Positions 56,052 to 64,000 of a DNA stretch of 64,000 nucleotides are shown piece after piece (the stretch's first letter is position 1; every line of letters begins with the position of its first letter). The translations under genes were made by a program, and so were the position numbers. Origin of the DNA: Mesodorylaimus sp. YZB2_4 (lineage: Eukaryota > Nematoda > Enoplea > Dorylaimida > Dorylaimidae). The notes beneath the pieces are model-generated. The model did not search any database. It saw nothing but the letters and a program-made list of their open reading frames with translations, and was not told the DNA's origin. Location: assembly GCA_030248295.1 (NCBI GenBank), contig JASANH010000306.1, forward strand, positions 1-64,000, in the 5' to 3' direction.

Positions 56052-56142
56052 CTTCGACTGGATCTAAATGTTTTAAAAAACCCGTTGTTCCGTCAGGCGT
56101 TGATTGCGCTTGGGAAATCTCGGTTAATTTTTCGTTATTCAT
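56052..56142 (-). CDS. Possible first exon of a minus-strand gene
   Basis: MNNEKLTEISQAQ...LKHLDPVEG from the ATG at 56142 to a GAAG-GTAATT donor at about 56,050. No downstream exon was identified on the minus strand. Confidence 0.25.
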
Positions 56143-56738
56143 TGATAATAGCGCAATAATAGCATAAAATAATGAGCGTGGTTTTCAGAACCGATTTTTC
56201 TAAACCAATTCACGCCCAGAGTTGAAGCAAGCAGACGATAACGAACTTAGAACAACCGACTCTGGCCCGACTTTAACTTCAAACTCTGGCTCAATTCGAT
56301 CATATCAACAATAACAAATGCTCTCTAAAACTTGGATCCGAATTTACGCTTTCTTGTCCGTTCGTCTTTCTCAAGGTTGTTTTGTTGATTGAGCGTATAC
56401 AAAACTGACAGGCAATTTCTCAAAATCGATTTCACGCGGTGGTATAGTATGAGAAACCCAAATATATAGCAGATGGGATGCAGCAATTACTGTACTCGCC
56501 GAGTCCAATATGCTCTAATATCCATCCGTCCATCGTTACTCTTAACATTCAAAAAATAACACAGCGGGTGTCCAAACTTCAAAAGTTTAGGCTTTGGGGT
56601 TGAGTTTAGACTGCCCCTACTTTAAACATAATTTTTTGTGCTTATAACCATTAGTTACGGTGCAGCGCAGTACGAATTTTGTGTACATCTTCATGGTTTT
56701 TAGTTTTTATGCGGCATGATTCCTTTCATCTATTTGTA

Positions 56739-56828
56739 GCCTTTTCCTTGTACGCGCGATTCACTTATCTCGACACGGACCTGGTAGCTAACATGACCAA
56801 AGCCTGCGAATTGGCTACCCGGACCTAG
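56739..56828 (+). pseudogene. HMG-box-like mini-gene, copy 4 (fragment)
   Basis: FSLYARFTYLDTDL, MTKACELATRT, then TAG in place of the TGG for the box Trp. A TTTGTAG acceptor-like site precedes it. The third helix and Gln tail are absent. Confidence 0.6.
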
Positions 56829-57212
56829 CCATTTTTAACTCGCATCTCGAGATAAGGATTGCCGGATCTTTTCGATGGTTTCAGCTAAAAGCTGATTTAT
56901 TTTACAATATTGTATTTTACTCTTTACATCCACTATCGGTGTTATCAGAGAAAATATCATTAATCGGATGGATCCGGGTTGAAAGATTTTCTGCGGTTGC
57001 CGTGTGCAAAATGTGCGCAGTATTGTCGAGCGATTTTTCGACGATCGAGAATTTGGAGGATCGGAAATCAGGAATAATAAAACAGGTGATACTTGCGTAT
57101 GCTTAATCTATTTTCTAGTATATTTTGCAGTCGTTGTTATCATTTAAATGGAATCAATTAGTGTCTTTTGTACCCAAATAATTGAGCTTTAGAAAGAGGG
57201 GGACTTCTGAAC

Positions 57213-57767
57213 TCAGTCTAATTGGACTCGACCATCGTGCGAGGATAGAATGGGATAGGATAGGTCACTTGTTACAGGATAGGAAATGGTCATATTCAAA
57301 GCACCACCGTTCGTATTAAAATCTAGGCGAACCCATGCATTCGATTGGACAGTTTTTTTAAACCTTTTATCGGCTTTATCAATGTAGGACGCATCGACGT
57401 CCTCCTTCCGCGTAAAAAGTAACCAACCAACGCAATAAACACCGCAATCACTAAAGCGAAAAAGAAAGGAAATCATAAGGATGTCCTTGAGGGAAAATCT
57501 GCCGCCATCCGATTCATCTAGACTCTTGACTGTACTCGAAAAGTTGGCAATAAAAACGGTACGATCGACATTTTCCTTCGAGCCGTGTTGTATCTTTGAC
57601 GATTGTTCCACGCACGGGTACTCGGAGCGAATAATGTGTTGCTCGGCCAGTGTTGCGGGTGCTGCTAAGGAGAATCGTGCCATCGTATTCGCTCCTCGTC
57701 CCGTTGACGAATTAGCCGAGGTTAGGCGTGCGATGAGAAAGATTAGGAGCAACTTTGTCCGACTCAT
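57213..57767 (-). CDS. Secreted or type I membrane protein, unknown
   Basis: From the Met at 57767: MSRTKLLLIFLIARLTSANSS is a classical signal peptide with cleavage after TSA. An upstream in-frame Met exists at 57803. The mature part has SEYPCVEQ, VFIANFSSTVK and one or two glycosylation sites. Read straight, the frame passes KDILMISFLFRFSDCG. But a CGCTTTAG acceptor near 57,448 would instead give IAVFIALVGYFLRGRR, a perfect transmembrane segment plus stop-transfer. I think the latter spliced form, from a GTACAG donor about 80 bp upstream, is plausible. The family is not recognised. Confidence 0.45.
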   Translation of the reverse strand: MSRTKLLLIFLIARLTSANSSTGRGANTMARFSLAAPATLAEQHIIRSEYPCVEQSSKIQHGSKENVDRTVFIANFSSTVKSLDESDGGRFSLKDILMISFLFRFSDCGVYCVGWLLFTRKEDVDASYIDKADKRFKKTVQSNAWVRLDFNTNGGALNMTISYPVTSDLSYPILSSHDGRVQLD

Positions 57768-58039
57768 TTCTTCGAGTAGGTCAGCTTCAATTCTTGGCTT
57801 CACATCTAGTTCTCCTATAAGGAAAAATCTATCGCGTACAAATCTAAAAACCTGTAACTAAGACAGAGCCCCTCGCTTTTATGAGATAGCATTTCTCACC
57901 CCTTACCAAAACTAGCTAATTTTCTTGAATTTTGTTAAATAATTTCAAACCAAAAAACTCCTTAGTAGCCATATCTGGTCGCTAGGAGACGAACGCGCGC
58001 GAGACCCCAGCCAGCTAGTTTTTCGAAATTTTAAATTCG

Positions 58040-58310
58040 AAGCCGGCTCGGCGTGGCGTGAGGGGGGGGGGGGGGGGGGGGCTAACACCCGCCCGCCTAA
58101 TTAATCAACTTTTTTAATCGATTAATTAATTACCTCGCCAGCCGGCCCGTCTAGCCAGCCAGCGGGGGTGGGGAAGGGGGGGGGGGGGCTAGCCGGCTTA
58201 ATGACGTCACGCGAGCCCGCGCGCGGCCGACCAATCAGAATCGAGGGGCGTGGCTTAGCGGTCACGTGACTCCGCCCATCAGCCAATCAGATGTAATAGA
58301 GGGCTAACAT
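58040..58310. promoter_or_regulatory. CpG-rich promoter-like block
   Basis: A G20 run (58062-58081), an AT palindrome (TTAATTAATC...GATTAATTAA), a second G run, then a cluster of classical sites. These are CRE TGACGTCA (58202-58209), CCAAT at 58231 and 58283, GGGGCGTGG (58245-58253), E-box CACGTG (58263-58268) and TCCGCCC (58271). TATAAAATAATC follows at about 58,360. GC content is far above the flanks. It could drive the secreted-protein gene leftwards or a transcript to the right. Confidence 0.45.
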
Positions 58311-58930
58311 GCAAAAATAAGGTAGTCTTTTTCTTATGAATACACTACTTCTGAGCCTATAAAATAATCATATAAAACAGTCAGCAAAAAAGCTACGGAC
58401 AAAAGAGTTGGTTTTTCTGAAAGCTCTCATGGCGCGAAGTATTCTTTTGAGGGTGTGATTTTAAGATTCGAGCTAATTAATTCTTTGTGCTCGAAAAACT
58501 GGATTTTAACGCATACCACCAGCAGGCGGAATATTTTTTTTAGCCGTGCGGCGCCCGTAAGTGCTAGCCGTAGTTACCCTCTGGTAAAATTACTGGCCGG
58601 CCAAGACGAGTGTGGTGTTCTGTTTATAGTTTGGTTGAACTTTTTCTTTTAGTTCGGTGGATTAGCTGGCTTTTTTTTATTGATTTGATTTTCAAGCCAA
58701 GAAATTTTGAAAAATCCTCTCGCGATCCACTGTACATTCTCTTTAGCAAAGAATATTTGTCGCGTAACTGGAGCCCGTTTGCCACCAGAAAATAACTCGA
58801 ATGTAGGCATCTCTGCATCGAGCTTGAACTGATGTACGTCTATGCGTTGATTTTTTAAAATTTTGACTTCTTGACGAGTCGCTCACTCTATTCTGGCTCG
58901 CATTGTGCAGCAGATATTTGGTTCCCACCT
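58311..58930. other. No supported gene
   Basis: Short frames on both strands; the region downstream of the promoter-like block shows no clear exon. Confidence 0.4.
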
Positions 58931-58932
58931 GG

Positions 58933-59640
58933 CTAGTCTCGGTTTTCCGCGATATACTTCCCAGCATGGGTTTTCTGTCTAAGCAGCTTAAAGCATGCAC
59001 TTGAACTAGAACTTGAAATGTGCCAGATGGCTGATTGAGAGTCTGTTTGCTGCTTCATTGTCTTCAGTAGTTCCACTTTGCAGTCGAGACCTGCGTACTC
59101 CTGTTTCTCAATGACAATATTGTGCTGATCGCTTCTGTGGCTTTGGCTTCTTTGTTCCAACATCAGCTGCATCTTAGAATATAAAATCTTCCGTCAGATC
59201 ATTGCAGATTTTTGCATCAAATAACAATGAAGGCCTAGCTACTCGTTGCTTAGCGCCCTGACAGATAAGCAAGCCAGGTCTTGGTTCTGGAAGTACGTTC
59301 AGAATGTCGTTTTCATTCACTATCACTGGACTTTCACATTCGCTTCTCAAGAACTGATTAGTCTTCGTTGTTTTTTGAAGTATGCGGATCTGTGCTTGGT
59401 TCTGATCATCGTCCACCTTCAGCACTTGAGCGGCTGTCCATGAATTATTTATCCTGATTGCAGAGTGATTGCCAGATTCCAGTGCTAATGTGCCATCAAT
59501 TGCATGGATTTCTTCTGAATCAGGTATTACACCTTCTTTAAATGCAATCTGGTGTTTAGCTTTTTGCCAACGAGTGGAGCAGGGAGAAGCATCTGCAATT
59601 TCATGCGAAGTTTCTGGATGCCCGAATCAGCCTAGAAAAG
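58933..59640 (-). CDS. Unknown minus-strand exon(s)
   Basis: The frame 59,635-59,174 reads FGHPETSHEIADASP, ESGNHSAIRINNSWTAAQVL, KVDDDQNQAQIRILQKT, ILNVLPEPRPGL. The stretch from SWTAAQVL to LPEP resembles the small C-terminal beta-rich domain of many transposon-related invertebrate proteins. A second frame (59172-58933) with Gln/Ser-rich sequence follows after one stop. They may be adjoining exons of one gene or a decayed copy. Confidence 0.3.
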
Positions 59641-59861
59641 GAGGTGAACAAAATTTTTTTGTTTATGTTCTCTTCGTTTTTCGGAACATTCTTACTGTGG
59701 CAAAGGGGAAGGGATGTAGTCGTAAAAGATACGTTTTCGTTCAGTTTGACAATTGTGTGTCTCCCTCATTTTATAATTTCATTCCAAGCACCCTCACTCA
59801 TCTACGATCGGAGCTGAATAACTGACTGGACCGTCGTCAGGAAAGTGAAAGGAATGACAGA

Positions 59862-60077
59862 ATGGCAGAGGCTGCATTCTGGGGAAAGGCTGATCACGCA
59901 TATAATGAACGCAAGAGAATCGAACAAGCTAGACGCCAGGCTGGATTAGTGGAAGATTTGCCGCCTTTTCTGCTAGAAACCGAACCGCTTAGGCCAAAAT
60001 GGTATGAGCGACTCAGTGAATGTGATGAAGCGAGAAGACTCGCTAATGAAGACTATGACCATGCCAAACTGGCATGA
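59862..60077 (+). CDS. Small charged protein, unknown
   Basis: 71 residues: MAEAAFWGKADHAYNERKRI, PPFLLETEPLRPKWYERL, then an acidic/helical end ARRLANEDYDHAKLA. The composition is protein-like; family unknown. Confidence 0.35.
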   Translation: MAEAAFWGKADHAYNERKRIEQARRQAGLVEDLPPFLLETEPLRPKWYERLSECDEARRLANEDYDHAKLA

Positions 60078-60284
60078 CGCGCAAAGATTGCGGGAGAAAT
60101 GGATGCACAAAATTTAAGAGCGCGAAAAGCGCAAAAATGATGTTTTCTCATTAATCTCTTGAAAGAATATATTGGGTTTTTCCCCCCAGAAATAGGTCTT
60201 CACCTATGACATCATATTCCAAAGTATTCCCGTTTAAAAGTTCACACCCTGTGAGAGCGGGCTCCCCAAGTTGAAACGGCCTTT

Positions 60285-60560
60285 TCTCCGTTTCTCCACT
60301 TTTTGATTTTTTCCCCCTCACCCCCTCCCGCCTTTTTCGAAAATTCGTTCCCCCCCCCCGCCCCTTCCCTTTTCCAAAAATTTTTTTTTTTTTCTTTTTT
60401 TTCCCCCCCCCCTCCGGGTTTTTGCCCCATTTTTTCTTACTCCCCCCCTTTTTTTCTTTTTTTCTTTTCTCTATTTTTTTTTTCTGTGGGAAACCCTTTT
60501 TATTCTTTTTTTTTCTTTCTTTTTTTCCCCTAAAATTTTTTTTTTCTTATCCCCAATAAT
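60285..60560. repeat. C/T homopolymer-rich low-complexity tract
   Basis: Long alternating runs of T, C and a few G (for example nine C, eleven T). Minus strand is purine-rich. This may be a genuine polypyrimidine tract or low-quality consensus. Confidence 0.7.
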
Positions 60561-61300
60561 ATCTTTTTTCCACTAAAAACACATATAGTTGTTGTGTTTT
60601 TTGACGGATTAAATTCCTGGTTGCCAACGTGTCGAATTCTTCGCACATCAAAATACCTAACGGAATAAACAGCAAGAATAAGTTTCGATGGATAACGCAT
60701 TTTTGAACAAGTAAGGCGAACATGCATTATGCACTGTGTTGGCCTGAAAAGAATTGTGGGCTCACGGATTGGGCCATGCATAATAGCAGATAATCTGATT
60801 GCATAAACAAGGTAACGAAAGGGGAGGCCAGGTCATGTTGTGAGCCCGCGTAACTTTGCGCTGGCGATATTTTGCTCACAACGTGGATGCAGCGAATGTT
60901 TGCATACGGCCTATTCTGATCATTGAATACCTTTCTCTACTGTCTGGGGCTGAATCAATTTTTTCAGCATGACTTCGTTTGAGAACTTTGTCGTGCTTTT
61001 TGAAACTTAAGAATCATTGTGCGATTCTGCTTATTTTACATTCAGTTAGTGCTCTGTCACCTGCAGGGTCCCTTGTCTGTGCACACACATGGGAAGTGGT
61101 ATGCGCAGTGATTCGACAATGGCCTTGTCTGCGCACATGAATTATCTTCGCTCCCTCGCACTTTGTCAAGTGACTGACACCCCGTTCCGCCTGGGCTCTG
61201 TTGATCTTACACAAAGTCCCATTCACTGAGCGCCAATTATCCGGAACATAATTCTTATTTACAGAGTTACGTATCTGTGGGCGATTTGCGACGCGACCAG
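60561..61300. other. Intergenic, no gene seen
   Basis: Short frames only, ending at the left edge of the Harbinger element. Confidence 0.5.
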
Positions 61301-61520
61301 GGCCGGGTTCCTGAATCGCGATTAACTTTAACTGGGCAATTAAATCTAGCTTCGCCGGGCAGTCAACTTTAACTGGCGTTCCTGAGTTGCGGTTAAAGTT
61401 AACTGGAAAATTCAACCGGGCGACTTGACCGCCCAAATCTAACCTACCTCGAGAGGTAGATTAACTTGCCGGTTATCCCATCTTTTGCACTGCGGTGAAG
61501 TTTTGAATGAAAAACCCATC

Positions 61521-62589
61521 ATGAATTTGCTCCCATACATGCCGATCATCCCTATTTTTGATATAAGTGCTCGATCAGCTCACAATAGGCGCCCATATGA
61601 ATTAATTAAGCAAAATCGGATAAATCCAGTCGACTATTACTCAGATAAAGATTTTCGAAAACGGTTTAGATTTCATAAGGAAACTTTTAAATATTTATGC
61701 GAAGCATTTGAAAGTGATCTTGGACGTATCACTAATCGTCATGCTTTGTCAACTGCAACTCAACTGGCCATAGCACTTTGATTTTATGCGACTGGGAGTT
61801 TCTTGGAAGCGATTGGCGACAATGGCGGTATCAAAATCGACAGTTAGCCGAGCGGTTCATGCTGTCTCATTAGCCATGTGTATTGTGGTTGGATAACTTT
61901 GTCAAGTTCCCAGATGATCGAAATGAATTAAGAAAAATTACAAAAGGATCTTTGACATTGGGAATTTTCCTTGCGTTGTTGGCGCCATAGATGGCTCACA
62001 TATAAAAATTTTGGCACCTATTGGTGATCAGGAACACGTGTATGTGAATCGCAAGCAACAACACTCGATCAATGTTCAGGGTATTTGCGATCATGAGGGC
62101 AGATTCCTTAATATCGTGGCTGATTGGCCTGGTAGTGTCCATGATTCGACGATATTGAAGCGTAGCAAGATTGGTATGGAGTTTGAGACTGGTCAGAGGC
62201 ATGGAATTCTGCTCGGTGACAGTGGATACGCTTGCAGTCCCTGGCTCTTGAACTTATTTCTGGCACCAGTCGGAGACGAGCAGCGACGATACAATGTAGC
62301 ACACAAAAGAACCAGGTGCGTTGTTGAAAGGTGTTTTGGTATGTGGAAACGTCGATTCCATGTTCTGCATAGCGAGATTCGAATGTCGCCTCTCCGAGCT
62401 TGTCGCGTGATCGCTGCCTGCGCTGTCCTACACAACATCGCCAAATCACGGAATGATGATGACGATTTTGATGTTCAAGATGAACAGACTGAGAGTGACG
62501 ACGAGGAGGAACAATTTGACCATCAATCTGCTGATCGCAATACAGGTAGTGCGTTTCGTGCTCACTTTGCTCGAGAGCATTTTCGCTAA
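61521..62589 (+). pseudogene. PIF/Harbinger transposase, broken
   Basis: The N-terminal frame 61521-61781 has DKDFRKRFRFHKETFKYLC. A TGA at 61780 replaces an expected Arg before FYATGSFLEAIGD. Frame changes then carry SKSTVSRAVHAVS and [18 protein letters not shown]. From 62011 a clean frame holds [62 protein letters not shown] and [11 protein letters not shown]. The catalytic Asp (AIDG), Asp (GDSGY) and Glu (VERCFG) are all visible, so decay is limited to the middle. The tail is acidic. The transposase would cut and paste the element at TWA-type sites. Confidence 0.8.
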
Positions 62590-62787
62590 CCACTGGCTTG
62601 GTATATCGTTTTTTGTTGTAGTTACATAGTGATCATAATTGTATTCCTAGTGAGAAACCAGCTGGCCACTTTTTGCAAACATTTATCATTTAGCATAGCA
62701 AACTAATAGTGAACGTACAGCACGATTAGACGGTACGCACGTCGCCATACTTATCGTTCATGCACACTTGCATGATTTATCTTGACA

Positions 62788-63841
62788 TCAGCCTAAATTG
62801 GCCAAATTATAATCGTTGCCACTCGGCGAGGTCAGCGAACCAAGTCCCACATGGCTAGGAGAATTGAACAACAAAATGCTTGAAGTTGGAGTACGAACTG
62901 GTGATGTCATTTGAGGACCATTGGGAACACTCGGTTGCTTGGTAATTTTTTTCAATCTTAAATATTCTCTTTTTTCTTCGAGATAAGCCCTCTTTTCTGC
63001 TATTAAAAGCCGCTTTTCTTGATATGCAGCCGTTTTCTCAGCAAGTAATAAACGATTTTGCCGCACCATTTCCAATTGCTCCTTGACCAAATCTTGCTGC
63101 AAATTGAACAAAGGCACAGTCAGTGGACTTCCAGCTGCGAGCTAACCGCTTCGAGCACGAATTCCAACTCTTTTTTTTCAGTGGTAAATTGGGGAAGTTT
63201 GGGACCACACTTGCAGCGGAAATTGTAGCATCCATTTGTTGAAAATTCTGATTATTTTTCTGCTCACGCCTGATATCATCGTGGTATCCGCCATCCTGAT
63301 TCACATCGACGCTGTCATAAAGATTTTGTGCCAAATTATTTACGTCTTCTTCAACTTCATCATCCGCTGATGCAGCACCAATGGCTTCTGCTGCAGTACC
63401 AGCTCCACTTTCCATACCTGACCCTATCCCTTCTAACGAATCGCCAGAAGATCCATAGACGATCTCGTACATTTTCATAATGAACGCATCGGGGTCATCC
63501 GGTTTTGGTCCGCCTCCAGTTTTGTGTCGGCGTAGGGCAGTCGCGTAAGCACGAGTTTGCTTTTTCGTATTTTCGATTTTTAATTTGATTTCATCCAGGG
63601 TACATGGACTGTCAATTGCTGATATATTAAATTCTTTTTCCAAATCAAGCCAAGCACCCGCCTGTTGTTTATTCGTAACCTTTTGACCCTGACCGACTAT
63701 GATCTCGTGGTGGCCTTCATATAATTCGACCAAAATAGCAGCATCCTTTAAAGTCCAGTTGGGGCGTCGCTTTTTAATGTTAGCTTCATTATCCATAATT
63801 TTAGGATTAGTCTGACTCACTCTTTTTTGAGCTTTTTTCAT
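62788..63841 (-). pseudogene. Harbinger Myb/SANT-like partner protein
   Basis: The frame from 63841 has NIKKRRPNWTLKDAAILVELYEGHHEIIVG and WLDLEKEFNISA, the Myb/SANT-like trihelix that binds Harbinger ends. ALRRHKTGGGPKP and an acidic middle follow. Near 63,172 an A8 tract (minus) shifts the frame; with one more A it would continue KELEFVLEAV. The C-terminal coiled coil (VKEQLEMVRQNRLLLAEK, EKRAYLEEKREYL) lies in 63117-62788 in another frame. A TTTGCAG site at about 63,103 could be an acceptor. It is the nuclear-import/DNA-binding partner of the transposase. Confidence 0.7.
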
Positions 63842-64000
63842 AGTTAAAATATGCAGATTTCAAACAGATTGCCTTCTGACGCGGAATCAAAACAAATTTG
63901 AAATGGAGATAGTCTTCCAATTACAGGAAACTGCTCTAGTTCGCCAATTGACTGCCCGGTTAGTGACTTAGCGGGCCAGTTAGTTAACCGCCTGGTTAAC

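Larger units (their letters stand above)
61305..64000. mobile_element. PIF/Harbinger element, right end beyond the window
   Basis: The left end has GGGTTCCTGAATCGCG followed by repeated TTAACTTTAACTGG motifs (61,305-61,480). Similar GGGCAGTCAA and GGTTAAC motifs, inverted, occur at 63,940-64,000. A transposase lies at the left on plus and a Myb/SANT-type partner at the right on minus, the usual two-gene Harbinger layout. The tip at the right is cut by the window end. Confidence 0.7.

Noticed and set aside
60303-60533. Phe/Pro/Ser-rich frame
   Set aside because: It comes entirely from C/T homopolymer runs.

Overview
The window is non-viral eukaryotic DNA, most likely from an invertebrate metazoan. 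It has no operons. Short introns run from GTAAGT/GTGAGC-type donors to TTTTCAG/TTTTTAG-type acceptors, TATA and CCAAT boxes are visible, and there is a 5' piece of a metazoan-type 18S rRNA gene. A nematode-like animal would fit the very short introns, but I cannot assign a phylum. Most of the window is repeat-rich, with many decayed mobile elements and a minority of intact unknown genes.

Layout. 0-5 kb: the last exons of an alanine/threonine-rich gene, a two-exon TATA-box gene, a 72-bp minisatellite, a small HMG-box-like gene (copy 1) converging on a membrane-protein gene, a degenerate tRNA-Gly and a BEL/Pao integrase remnant. 5.8-11 kb: a large foldback element, a second inverted-repeat element inside it, and non-autonomous element A. 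12-21 kb: a fragment of the Tx1-like LINE family, a decayed Env-like coding region and a decayed MULE transposase. 22-31 kb: an unknown gene split by element B, several orphan exons, a P2X7-intracellular-domain-like gene and a second, different LINE fragment. 31.7-38.5 kb: HMG copy 2, a broken thymidine kinase gene, a pogo-like DDE transposase with a stop, and a Tnp2 (CACTA-like) transposase with introns. 38.5-40.3 kb: an 18S fragment that starts at the mature 5' end and stops at a 19-bp triplication. 42.4-45.3 kb: a well-preserved tyrosine recombinase gene with an N-terminal zinc-finger exon and an overlapping coiled-coil/proline-rich partner. 45.4-51.1 kb: an almost complete Tx1-like LINE whose ORF1 carries a NADAR domain. 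51.4-54 kb: tandem repeats and a tiny 18S 3'-end chimera. 54-58.3 kb: small Cys-rich, bHLH-like and secreted/membrane genes with HMG copies 3 and 4, then a CpG-rich promoter-like block. 61.3-64 kb: a PIF/Harbinger element with transposase and Myb/SANT partner, running off the window end.

The most unusual items are (1) the LINE ORF1 with a NADAR domain, (2) the zinc-finger tyrosine recombinase locus, and (3) a roughly 550-bp duplicated module. This module carries an HMG-like, polyQ-tailed mini-gene and, in two copies, a downstream AATAAA plus hairpin whose stems show paired changes.
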